Translations under genes and position numbers: made by a program | Origin: CAZMUD01 sp964569715 | GTDB taxonomy: Bacteria > Chloroflexota > Dehalococcoidia > Dehalococcoidales > UBA2162 | Length of the DNA stretch: 12,394 nucleotides | Assembly: GCA_964569715.1 (NCBI GenBank) | Contig: CAZMUD010000036.1 | Location: 1-12,394 of the forward strand | Direction: 5' to 3' | Part shown: in pieces, positions 6,516-12,394 of the stretch | Layout: every line of letters begins with the position of its first letter | Position numbering within the stretch: position 1 is the first letter of the stretch | The notes under the pieces: model-generated | Told to the model about the DNA's origin: nothing | The model's input: the letters and a program-made list of their open reading frames with translations, nothing else | The model's database searches: none

Positions 6516-7465
6516 GCTGTTTCCCGGGTATTTGTAGAACAAATGGGCTCTGAATGGTGAGCCGCGGGAGGGTATCCGCCCAAGGTGGCCGTGGTATTTT
6601 CATCCTGTTCGGTGTATTGCTGATTTAAGGGAAAAGATAGGTTCACCACTCGGTCTATGCCGCTCAAGTCTGGCGTCACTTCTATCTCAGCCAAGGGGAA
6701 CAGGCTACGCAAAAAGGTGGTTACTGCTCTCCTTTGACCCTGTCCAATCTCCAGGAGCAGGCAGCCCCCGGGACGGAGCTTATCACTTATGCGGGGGCAG
6801 AGCTTTCGTATCTTTTCCAGGCCGTCTGAGCCTCCGTTTAGCGCCAGAGAGGGCTCGAAATCCAGCGTGTTTATCTGGGGCAATTCTGATTCCCTAACAT
6901 AAGGGAGATTGGCTACTATGAGGTCAACAGCCTCAGGTAGGGGGTCAAGCATATCGCCTTCTAAAAGACAAATTCTATTCACCACCCCATGTTTTTGGCA
7001 ATTAAACAGGGCGACCTTGAGGGCAGCGGCTGATATATCGGTGGCATAGATTTTGGCTCGTGGCAGGCTTAATGCCAGGCTGATGGCAATGGCACCACAG
7101 CCAGTGCCAACCTCGGCTATAGTTGGCGCAGCCTGATTTTGAGCCAGTTTGAGAGCCTTTTCTACCAGCAGCTCGCTTTCCGGCCGGGGGATAAGGACGC
7201 TGGGGTCAACATAGAAATCAAGCCCGTAGAACTCGCGATGCCCTGTTATGTAGGCGGTGGGCTCATGATTAAGGCGGCGCTCAATCAGGTGCCAGAATTT
7301 TTTGTCCTGTTCAGGACTGAGTTCTTGGTCAAAATCTATGTATAGCTGAACCTGGCTTATTTTGACGGCATGCCTTAGCAGTAGCTCAGATTCTAGAGAG
7401 GGGTCTTCAATATTATTAGCGACAAAAATTTCCCTGGCACGACTCAGCGCCTGTTTTATGGTCAC
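6512..7465 (-). CDS. prmC: Peptide chain release factor N5-glutamine methyltransferase
   Basis: PrmC (HemK) uses S-adenosylmethionine to methylate the glutamine of the GGQ motif in release factors, raising termination efficiency. The N-terminal helical domain spans about 1-72. The linking motif TGHREFYGLDF starts at 74 and LIPRPESE is at 91-98. The SAM loop EVGTGCG is at 118-124, and the substrate motif at 186-189 reads NLPY instead of the common NPPY. The GTG start overlaps the prfA stop (GTGA), giving tight coupling to its substrate's gene. At 317 residues it is about 35 longer than usual: after the normal end near residue 278 (RVVNLSF) there is a polar tail without family resemblance. The DNA for that tail contains two hairpins, suggesting lost termination into a former untranslated region. 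Confidence 0.93.
   Translation of the reverse strand: MTIKQALSRAREIFVANNIEDPSLESELLLRHAVKISQVQLYIDFDQELSPEQDKKFWHLIERRLNHEPTAYITGHREFYGLDFYVDPSVLIPRPESELLVEKALKLAQNQAAPTIAEVGTGCGAIAISLALSLPRAKIYATDISAAALKVALFNCQKHGVVNRICLLEGDMLDPLPEAVDLIVANLPYVRESELPQINTLDFEPSLALNGGSDGLEKIRKLCPRISDKLRPGGCLLLEIGQGQRRAVTTFLRSLFPLAEIEVTPDLSGIDRVVNLSFPLNQQYTEQDENTTATLGGYPPAAHHSEPICSTNTRETA
6530..6563 (-). other. Two adjacent hairpins inside the prmC tail coding sequence
   Basis: ATTTGT (6530-6535) pairs with ACAAAT (6539-6544) across a 3-base loop. GGCTC (6546-6550) pairs with GAGCC (6559-6563) across 8 bases. Both lie in the last 20 codons of prmC. Such packed stems are more typical of a 3' untranslated region than of coding sequence. 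Confidence 0.45.
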
Positions 7466-8532
7466 GCCAGTTGCTCCTGTAGCTGTTTCGCCTGGTCACT
7501 GGTGGCTAGGGCATTGATAAGCTGGTCAAAGTCTCCCTCTAGAACTCGGGGCAGGTTGTGGAGGGTTAGACCAATGCGGTGGTCGGTAATGCGGTCTTGA
7601 GGGAAATTGTAGGTTCGTATCTTTTCAGCGCGGTCGCCAGTGCCTACCTGGGAGCGGCGTTGTTTGGTCATTGCCTCTTCTTGTTTGCGCCGCTCCATAT
7701 CCAGGAGTCGAGCTCGGAGTACTGCCATCGCCTTCGTCTTGTTTCTCAGTTGTGAGCGTTCATCCTGGCAGACGGCTACCATGCCTGTAGGCAGATGGGT
7801 GATGCGCACGGCGGTGGCTACCTTGTTTACATTCTGCCCCCCGGCACCACCACTGTGGTAGATGTCAATTCTCAGGTCATCAGGTTCGATTGATACCTCC
7901 ACCTCCTCAGCCTGGGGAAGGACAGCCACCGTAGCTGTTGAGGTATGAATTCTACCTGAAGACTCGGTGACCGGCACTCGCTGCACCCGGTGCGCCCCCC
8001 TTTCATATTTGAGCCGACTGAACACACCTTCACCTTTTATTTCAAATATGATTTCCTTAAAGCCACCTATGCCGCTTTCATTAGCATTGATAATATCTAT
8101 CGCCCAGCCTTTAGACTGAGCATACCGACTATACATGCGGAAGAGGTCAGCAGCAAACAGCCCGGCTTCATCACCACCAGCCCCAGCCCGGATTTCCATA
8201 ATGATGTCTCTCTTATCACTATCATCCTTGGGTAAGAGGGCAAGTTTCAGCTCCCCAAGCAGATGCTCCAGTTGCGACTCAAGGTTTTCTATCTCTTGCT
8301 TGACCAGAGTCGTCATCTCTTCGTCCAGCCTGCCCTTCAGCATTGCCCTTGTTTCTGCTAAGGACTTGGAGGTTGCTTTATATTCCCGATACTTTGTTAC
8401 CACGCTTTCAATACTGGCTCTTTCCTGAGCCAGCTTCTGTAATTGCTTCGGGTCGGAGGCTATCTCAGGCATAGCGATTTGCTCTTCCAGCTCCTGGTAA
8501 CGCTTGTCTATCTGCTCTAATTTATCCCACAT
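7462..8532 (-). CDS. prfA: Peptide chain release factor 1
   Basis: RF1 recognises UAA and UAG in the ribosomal A site and triggers peptide release. The 356 residues match the family. The N-terminal coiled-coil domain covers about 1-105. The stop-codon recognition motif P-x-T is PVT at 187-189 inside RVQRVPVTESSGRIH, which separates RF1 from RF2 (SPF). The catalytic GGQ is at 231-233 within GGAGGQNVNKV. The ATG is supported by AGGAGC (reverse strand, 8546-8541) 8 bases upstream. prmC follows with a 4-base overlap, so the factor and its modifying enzyme are co-translated. A good promoter lies immediately upstream and predicts a very short leader. No programmed frameshift is present, as expected for RF1. 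Confidence 0.97.
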   Translation of the reverse strand: MWDKLEQIDKRYQELEEQIAMPEIASDPKQLQKLAQERASIESVVTKYREYKATSKSLAETRAMLKGRLDEEMTTLVKQEIENLESQLEHLLGELKLALLPKDDSDKRDIIMEIRAGAGGDEAGLFAADLFRMYSRYAQSKGWAIDIINANESGIGGFKEIIFEIKGEGVFSRLKYERGAHRVQRVPVTESSGRIHTSTATVAVLPQAEEVEVSIEPDDLRIDIYHSGGAGGQNVNKVATAVRITHLPTGMVAVCQDERSQLRNKTKAMAVLRARLLDMERRKQEEAMTKQRRSQVGTGDRAEKIRTYNFPQDRITDHRIGLTLHNLPRVLEGDFDQLINALATSDQAKQLQEQLA

Positions 8533-8553
8533 AATGAATGGCTCCTACTGACA

Positions 8554-8582
8554 ATTATAGCACGGGCACGGGTAGCACTCAA
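8554..8582 (-). promoter_or_regulatory. Candidate promoter for prfA-prmC
   Basis: On the reverse strand, TTGAGT (8582-8577) and TATAAT (8559-8554) are separated by exactly 17 bases. The predicted start near 8547 gives a leader of only about 15 bases, with the Shine-Dalgarno (8546-8541) almost at the RNA 5' end. It lies between the stop of the nucleotidyltransferase gene and prfA. Confidence 0.6.
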
Positions 8583-8626
8583 AGCAAAAGAATAAGGAGA
8601 GAGATTGGTTATATAAGCGGAGAGTT

Positions 8627-9721
8627 TTATGTTTTGGCTTGCACGGTTGTCCCTGGCTGGATTCGGCTACCTAGTTCAAGTTTACAACCACTGACCACAG
8701 TTACGTTATCACCAAGCACTGCTTCCTCACCAACGCTGCCCGAATTGAGGCAGCAATTATCAGCTAAAATAGAGTTTTTTAGGTAAACTCTTGCTCCCAG
8801 CCGAGCATTTCGCCAGATAATAGAGCCTTCAATCACGCTACCTTCCAGGATGGTGCATCCAGTTCCAATAACCACCGGTCCGGTTAGCTTCACCTGGCAC
8901 CCGATAGAGCAGTTAGCTCCTATCACTGCCGGCCCCTTGATTTGAGCTGTAGGATGGATATCGCATTGCTCTCCAACGAGCACCTCCTCACCCGGGGCAA
9001 GGGCATACTGCCTACATTTACCGCTCAGCAGGTCCCGATGTAGCTGGAGGTATTTTTCTGGAGTGCCCATATCCAGCCAGTAGGCTGAAGAAGAATAAGC
9101 ATACATTGGTTCTCCCTGGGCTAAGAATTGCTGAAACGTTTCCCTCTCGATACTGACTTCCATTTGGGGCGGTATTTGAGCCAGCACTTCAGGCTCCAGG
9201 ACATAGGCGCCGGCATTTATCATATTGGTGGTTACTTCATCCCAGCTAGGCTTCTCTAGAAAACGGGTAATTCTGCCCTGAGCGTCAGTTTCTATTAGGC
9301 CATAGGCGGTGGGGTCATCTACCGGGGTAACAGCGATAGTTGCCTTTGCCTCTCTTTCCCGGTGGAAGTCTATCATAGCCGTAATATCCAGGTCGGTAAA
9401 AATATCGCCGTTTAGCACCAGAAAGGTCTCATCCAGATACCTTTCAGCATTCTTCACCGCTCCGGCTGTTCCCAGAGGAGTATCTTCAATAGAATAATAA
9501 AGCCTGACCCCAAACTGGCTACCGTCACCAAGATAACCCTCGATAGGCTGTGCCAGATGACCTTGAGCCAGGATTATATCCTTTATTTGATGCCTGCCGA
9601 GGTGGTGGATAACATGCTCTAAAAATGGGACATTAAGCACGGGAACCATAGCTTTTGACATATTACAGGTAAGGGGGCGTAGCCTGGTTGCCTCACCACC
9701 TATCAGGATAACTGCTTTCAT
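8627..9721 (-). CDS. Sugar-phosphate nucleotidyltransferase, mannose-1-phosphate guanylyltransferase-like
   Basis: This 364-residue enzyme probably joins a sugar 1-phosphate to an NTP to make an activated sugar for glycan synthesis. The N-terminal Rossmann-like domain (about 1-235) has the pyrophosphorylase signature GGEATRLRPLT at 8-18, with Ala where Gly is common. It has K23, the metal-binding GD at 105-106, and FLEKP at 154-158. The C-terminal part (about 260-364) is a left-handed beta-helix of hexapeptide repeats, the architecture of mannose-1-phosphate guanylyltransferase and some glucose-1-phosphate transferases, so the exact sugar and base are not certain. I start at the ATG that gives MKAVILIGG; a TTG 9 codons upstream would add residues not typical of the family. 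The Shine-Dalgarno is weak. An extended -10 promoter lies upstream. No glycosyltransferase is adjacent. Confidence 0.88.
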   Translation of the reverse strand: MKAVILIGGEATRLRPLTCNMSKAMVPVLNVPFLEHVIHHLGRHQIKDIILAQGHLAQPIEGYLGDGSQFGVRLYYSIEDTPLGTAGAVKNAERYLDETFLVLNGDIFTDLDITAMIDFHREREAKATIAVTPVDDPTAYGLIETDAQGRITRFLEKPSWDEVTTNMINAGAYVLEPEVLAQIPPQMEVSIERETFQQFLAQGEPMYAYSSSAYWLDMGTPEKYLQLHRDLLSGKCRQYALAPGEEVLVGEQCDIHPTAQIKGPAVIGANCSIGCQVKLTGPVVIGTGCTILEGSVIEGSIIWRNARLGARVYLKNSILADNCCLNSGSVGEEAVLGDNVTVVSGCKLELGSRIQPGTTVQAKT

Positions 9722-9767
9722 CGCTATTCCATTCTGCTCCCTTGACAAATAAGCGGCAACTAGACTA

Positions 9768-9798
9768 ATTTTAGCACACTCTGACTATCTGGGGGCAA
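9768..9798 (-). promoter_or_regulatory. Candidate extended -10 promoter for the nucleotidyltransferase gene
   Basis: On the reverse strand, TAAAAT (9773-9768) is preceded by TGC, an extended -10. A weak -35, TTGCCC (9798-9793), is 19 bases upstream, longer than ideal but tolerated with an extended -10. It lies in the 93-base gap after the permease stop. Confidence 0.45.
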
Positions 9799-9814
9799 CT
9801 TGGGTTGAAAGTAG

Positions 9815-10552
9815 TTAGCTGGCAGCACCCCTCCTGAGGGTAATAGCCGCCAGGGCTGATATGATAATAGCAAAGCCAATCAGCACCGCTAGCTCGAGTC
9901 CGACATCGAGCAAGCTCCTGCCAGCGAGCATAATATCCCGGAGCCCATCCACGGCGTAGGTCAGAGGTAGTATTACCGATAGCCACTGCAGGTAATCGGG
10001 CATTTGCTCCACAGGCCAGATAACCCCACAAAGGAATATCTGGGGGATTATGATTAACGGGATGAACTGAACCATCTGGAACTCGTTGCGGGCAAAGGTT
10101 GATATAAATATACCTAGATTAACCGCTCCGGCTATTATCACGACTTGAAACACGAAAATCTGCCATAAGTCCCCATAGTAGTGGACATCCAGTACATAAA
10201 TAGTGAACAGCAGTATAATTAAGGTCTGGGTCAGGGCAAATATAAAAAAGCCAAATAGATAGCCAACCACTATGTCTAGGCGTGATACTGGTGATGCCAT
10301 CAAGCGTTCCATAGTGCCCTGAGAGCGTTCCCTCAGGAAGCTAATCCCGGTAAGCAGAAAGCTGAAGAATAGTGCCAGTGTTGCCAGTAGTGCCGGGGCT
10401 ATATAATCCAAAACATTACTTTCGGGGAAGCTCAAACCGATGAGTGTCATTACCACCAGCGGCACCACCACAATCAGAGCCATTGTTCTGCGGTCTCGTA
10501 TTAGCTGTTGTATAATCCTGGCGGCAATGGTAAGCGCTTGGTTAGGAATCAC
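9815..10552 (-). CDS. ABC-2 type transporter permease
   Basis: This is the membrane subunit of an ABC exporter, paired with the ATPase encoded upstream. The 245 residues show six hydrophobic segments: near residues 24-42, then 52-74, 94-118, 130-150, 160-178 and 215-237. The family motif RERSQGTMERLMASP follows the second segment, and a cytoplasmic amphipathic N-terminus precedes the first. These match the DrrB/YadH-like ABC-2 group, which exports drugs, lipids or polysaccharides; the substrate is unknown. I choose the GTG at 10552 because GAGG (reverse strand, 10562-10559) sits 6 bases upstream and the same SD-start layout recurs 76 bases upstream in the duplicated copy. A GTG at 10564 would add four residues and overlap a possible ATPase stop as GTGA. 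Confidence 0.88.
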   Translation of the reverse strand: MIPNQALTIAARIIQQLIRDRRTMALIVVVPLVVMTLIGLSFPESNVLDYIAPALLATLALFFSFLLTGISFLRERSQGTMERLMASPVSRLDIVVGYLFGFFIFALTQTLIILLFTIYVLDVHYYGDLWQIFVFQVVIIAGAVNLGIFISTFARNEFQMVQFIPLIIIPQIFLCGVIWPVEQMPDYLQWLSVILPLTYAVDGLRDIMLAGRSLLDVGLELAVLIGFAIIISALAAITLRRGAAS

Positions 10553-10628
10553 TGCTATCCTCACGGTGTTCTCGTACTAGCTGGCGTAAAATTCTGGCGG
10601 CGCTGGTAAATACCTGACCAGGGCTCAT
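10542..10628 (-). pseudogene. Vestigial 5' end of a second ABC-2 permease
   Basis: A 28-codon reading frame starts at an ATG with its own SD (GAGG, reverse strand, 10638-10635, 6 bases away). Its residues 3-22 (P-G-Q then TSAARILRQLVREHR) align with the start of the intact downstream permease (P-N-Q then TIAARIIQQLIRDRR). The DNA copies lie exactly 76 bases apart and match at about two thirds to 70% of positions, including SD and start. The frame then ends with REDSSDS and a stop. That ending resembles the HHEDRNE encoded just upstream at the ATPase C-terminus. It looks like a deletion or recombination scar between two paralogous ATPase-permease units. It is unlikely to encode a working transporter subunit. 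Confidence 0.65.
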
Positions 10629-11531
10629 TTCTGTCCTCGTGATGTATGAAGAATAGAAAGGCGTCTTCTAGCGTGGCTCCGGGTTGTCCGGTAGCTTGCT
10701 GTAGCTCNNNNNNNNNNNNNNNNNNNNNNNNNNNNNNNNNNNNNNNNNNNNNNNNNNNNNNNNNNNNNNNNNNNNNNNNNNNNNNNNNNNNNNNNNNNNN
10801 NNNNNNNATAGAAAGGCGTCTTCTAGCGTGGCTCCGGGTTGTCCGGTAGCTTGCTGTAGCTCGCCGGGAGTGCCCTGGGCAATGACCTTGCCATCACGCA
10901 TAAAGGCAAGGCGGTCACAGTGGGCAGCGTCATCCATAGTGTGACTGGAAATAATTAGGGTAATGCCCTGTTGGGTCAGGGCAGCAAAGTGCTCCCAGAA
11001 GGTAACCCTTAGCTCAGGGTCAAGACCAACAGTAGGCTCATCAAGGAAAAGCAGGGGTGGGTTATGAACTACGGCGCAAGCCAGGCTAACCCTTTGCTTC
11101 ATTCCCCCACTCAGCTTTAGTATAGAGTCTTTACGACGCTGCCACATATTAACCAGCTTAATAGCTTCTTCCACCCGTTGAGCTCGCTCATGCTTGTTGC
11201 TTAGTCCGTAAATCTGGGCAAAGAAGTTCACATTCTGCATAACCGATAGCTCAGCGTAAAGAGAATGGAGTTGTGGCATGTAGCCGATATTGTGGGTTGT
11301 CTTTCTGGAGGGTGTCTGTCCCAATATCTGGACATTGCCGGATTTTGGCTTCAGCAGACCGACCAGTAGCCGAATAAGCGTAGTTTTTCCGGCACCGTTG
11401 GGTCCAAGTAATCCGAAGCTTATACCGGCAGGCACCTTCAATGACAGCCCATCAAGCGCCTTTATGTTATTGTAGCTGAAAGATGCCTTATTTATCTCAA
11501 CCGCTAGCCCGGTAAAGTTCTTCTCTGCCAT
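10561..11531 (-). CDS. ABC transporter ATP-binding protein (interrupted by an assembly gap)
   Basis: This ATPase powers the ABC-2 permease that follows. Walker A GPNGAGKT is at 43-50, the Q-loop Gln at 87, signature LSGGMKQR at 140-147, Walker B LLFLDE at 160-165, D-loop GLDP at 169-172 and the H-loop His at 197; all are intact. Sequence is continuous to residue 241 (LEDAFL), then 100 Ns intervene. The 55 bp on each side of the gap are identical. If they are merged, the frame stays open for 816 bases (271 residues) and stops at 10561-10563. If the Ns are read literally, the frame shifts and ends at 10668, which is probably an artefact. I start at the ATG of MAEK (11531); a TTG four codons upstream is less likely. 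Neither has a clear SD, so initiation may be leaderless. Confidence 0.85.
10653..10707. repeat. 55-bp exact repeat, left flank of the gap
   Basis: This 55-bp stretch is identical to 10808-10862 and abuts the N run. It encodes the ATPase C-terminal segment LQQATGQPGATLEDAFL on the reverse strand. Confidence 0.95.
10708..10807. other. Assembly gap of exactly 100 Ns
   Basis: The run is exactly 100 N, a conventional placeholder, so its length says nothing about the real distance. Identical 55-bp contig ends border it, as expected when de Bruijn contigs break at a branching k-mer. It interrupts the ABC ATPase gene. Confidence 0.98.
10808..10862. repeat. 55-bp exact repeat, right flank of the gap
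   Basis: This is the second copy of 10653-10707. It is continuous with the body of the ATPase gene and in its correct reading frame. Confidence 0.95.
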
Positions 11532-11542
11532 AGTCGTAAACA

Positions 11543-11572
11543 AGGATACAGCGAACTGTCGGGTAAAATCAA
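11543..11572 (-). promoter_or_regulatory. Weak candidate promoter for the ABC ATPase-permease operon
   Basis: On the reverse strand, TTGATT (11572-11567) and TATCCT (11548-11543) are 18 bases apart. RNA would start within about 6 bases of the ATG at 11531, which fits the missing Shine-Dalgarno and suggests a leaderless message. Both hexamers match at only four of six positions. Confidence 0.3.
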
Positions 11573-11607
11573 GCAGGTTTGCACTTAGGAAGGTTGAAGG
11601 GGGTGGG

Positions 11608-11636
11608 TTGGCAAAATGTATGCCATAGGCTAATAT
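11608..11636 (+). promoter_or_regulatory. Candidate promoter for the PAP2-like gene
   Basis: TTGGCA (11608-11613) and TAATAT (11631-11636) are separated by exactly 17 bases. A start near 11643 gives a leader of about 50 bases. It lies in the 161-base divergent spacer shared with the ABC operon. Confidence 0.45.
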
Positions 11637-11692
11637 GGAGTCAGTATGGCTCTGGTAGACTTGGCAGTAGCTACAGGGAAAGGCAAACTGAG

Positions 11693-12277
11693 ATGAGAAA
11701 ACGAATAGCTAACCTGACCTCCAATATCCTGAATCCTTTCTGGCTAAGTCTGGCAATAATCTTGCTACTTTCATTTGTCTCAGCACCCAGCACACTTGAC
11801 GCCCTTAAGTGGGCATTTATTGCAATGGCGCTGAGTGTATTGCCAGTTTTTTTGATTATTGTTTACCTGGCTCTAAACGGCAAGCTTGATGCCGTCTTCG
11901 CCAATGTTCGCGGGCAAAGAACTAAGATTTACCTGGCGGCAGGTCTTTGTGCTGCTGTGGGCTGTATTATCCTCTCTTATCTTGAGGCACCACCAATACT
12001 GGTGGCAGCATTTACCGCCGGACTTTCAGCGGTAGTCATATTTATGTGTATAAATCTGTGGTGGAAGATAAGCCTTCATACCGCCTTTGCCGCTGGTTCG
12101 GTAACAGTGTTGATTATGTTGTACGGCTGGATAGCTGCGGTAACTGTAGCGGTAGTCCCTTTAACAGCCTGGGCAAGGGTAGAATTGGAGCATCACTCAC
12201 TAGCTCAGGTAGCTACTGGTGCTCTTCTGGCAACTTTAATCGTGGTTGTGGTCTTTTCTCCGTTTCTTCTGGCTTAA
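11693..12277 (+). CDS. PAP2-like integral membrane protein with degenerate phosphatase motifs
   Basis: This 194-residue, very hydrophobic protein has about six membrane segments and resembles the PAP2 (type 2 phosphatidic acid phosphatase) superfamily, which dephosphorylates lipid phosphates at the membrane. Motif 2 is represented by K125-I-S127-L-H129, where PSGH is classical. Motif 3 is R162 with H167/H168 and Q172, where the classical pattern is SR...H...D. The motif 1 KxxxxxxRP pattern is not evident; R73 and R76 are the nearest candidates. Activity is therefore uncertain, although this variant pattern seems to recur in a family of its own. I start at the ATG at 11693 because GGGAAAGG (11676-11683) precedes it by 9 bases; an in-frame TTG at 11579 would add an implausible 38-residue soluble extension. 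It diverges from the ABC operon and converges with tRNA-Asn. Confidence 0.78.
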   Translation: MRKRIANLTSNILNPFWLSLAIILLLSFVSAPSTLDALKWAFIAMALSVLPVFLIIVYLALNGKLDAVFANVRGQRTKIYLAAGLCAAVGCIILSYLEAPPILVAAFTAGLSAVVIFMCINLWWKISLHTAFAAGSVTVLIMLYGWIAAVTVAVVPLTAWARVELEHHSLAQVATGALLATLIVVVVFSPFLLA

Positions 12278-12340
12278 GTCTATTCGTTGCTGACACCACC
12301 GGCCGATGTCTCAGGGATATTCTCAGGTGCACAAACAAAT

Positions 12341-12394
12341 TGGCTCCCCGAGTAGGACTCGAACCTACAACCTAGCGGTTAACAGCCGCTCGCT
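12341..12394 (-). tRNA. tRNA-Asn(GTT), 5' part cut off by the window edge
   Basis: Read on the reverse strand, the window edge falls in the D-arm. The anticodon stem AGCGG/CCGCT encloses the loop CTGTTAA, giving anticodon GTT (12383-12381), which decodes AAC and AAU. A 5-base variable loop follows, then the T-arm GTAGG-TTCGAGT-CCTAC, then the acceptor 3' strand with discriminator G. The terminal CCA (12343-12341) is encoded in the genome. About 20 bases of the 5' end are missing. Confidence 0.95.

Noticed and set aside
6899..6910. NLPY instead of NPPY in PrmC as a sign of lost activity
   Set aside because: I regard this as a tolerated variant among bacterial PrmC proteins, and the SAM site and linkage to prfA are intact.
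7139..8428. Several rightward open frames opposite prmC and prfA
   Set aside because: They are antisense shadows of two well-conserved genes and show no family resemblance or plausible SD.
9722..9748. TTG start nine codons upstream of the nucleotidyltransferase
   Set aside because: The family normally begins with MKAVILIGG; the extra residues are untypical, although the better SD-like sequence lies near here.
10646..10849. Rightward open frame running across the N gap
   Set aside because: It consists mostly of unknown bases and is antisense to the ABC ATPase; it exists only because Ns contain no stop codon.
11579..11692. In-frame 38-codon upstream extension of the PAP2-like protein
   Set aside because: It starts at TTG without an SD, has a soluble composition unlike the rest, and contains the likely promoter; the ATG at 11693 has a good SD.
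12046..12375. Rightward frame overlapping the end of the PAP2-like gene and the tRNA
   Set aside because: It runs in another frame of a clear membrane protein and then antisense through tRNA-Asn; its C-terminal residues are just the translated complement of the tRNA.
1..12394. CRISPR arrays, insertion sequences, toxin-antitoxin or phage modules
   Set aside because: None was found; the only repeats are the heptamer dyad, the 55-bp gap flanks and the permease duplication.

Overview
The window reads as one scaffold of a metagenome-type assembly from a bacterium that is probably in the Dehalococcoidia (Chloroflexota). That placement is an inference from how the proteins look to me (basic tail-anchored protein next to pcm, EtfBA, sugar-nucleotide transferase, prfA-prmC), not from a search. 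There is one 100-N gap. No insertion sequence, phage gene, CRISPR array or defence module is visible, and no intergenic stretch exceeds about 190 bases.

Layout. Positions 1-4477 are a rightward block: a small basic membrane-anchored protein, protein-L-isoaspartate methyltransferase (pcm), a nitroreductase-family flavoprotein, a SpoIIM-like membrane protein, a dyad of heptamer repeats, and an EF-G paralogue behind its own promoter. Positions 4560-11531 are a long leftward block. In transcription order it holds an ABC ATPase and ABC-2 permease (exporter), a mannose-1-phosphate guanylyltransferase-like enzyme, release factor RF1 (prfA), its glutamine methyltransferase (prmC, overlapping prfA by 4 bases), and the two electron-transfer-flavoprotein subunits (etfB, etfA). 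Candidate promoters sit before the nucleotidyltransferase, prfA and etfB, so this block is probably several transcripts. A rightward PAP2-like membrane protein diverges from the ABC ATPase, and the window ends inside a leftward tRNA-Asn.

How genes work together. RF1 and PrmC form the classic termination pair: PrmC methylates the GGQ glutamine of RF1. EtfB and EtfA form one FAD heterodimer, but no partner dehydrogenase or quinone oxidoreductase is in view. The ABC ATPase and permease form one exporter of unknown substrate.

Most worth a second look: (1) the ABC operon carries a 76-bp-period duplicate of the permease 5' end, including its ribosome-binding site, which looks like the scar of a lost or unassembled paralogous copy; (2) the N gap beside it is flanked by exactly the same 55 bp on both sides, so it may be zero length or may hide a tandem paralogue; (3) a 4+4 array of AGTC/GACT heptamers forms a long imperfect hairpin before the EF-G gene; (4) PrmC has an unusual 38-residue C-terminal tail whose DNA contains hairpins and the likely etfBA -35 element. 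I see no convincing undescribed multi-gene system here; most of the window is housekeeping.
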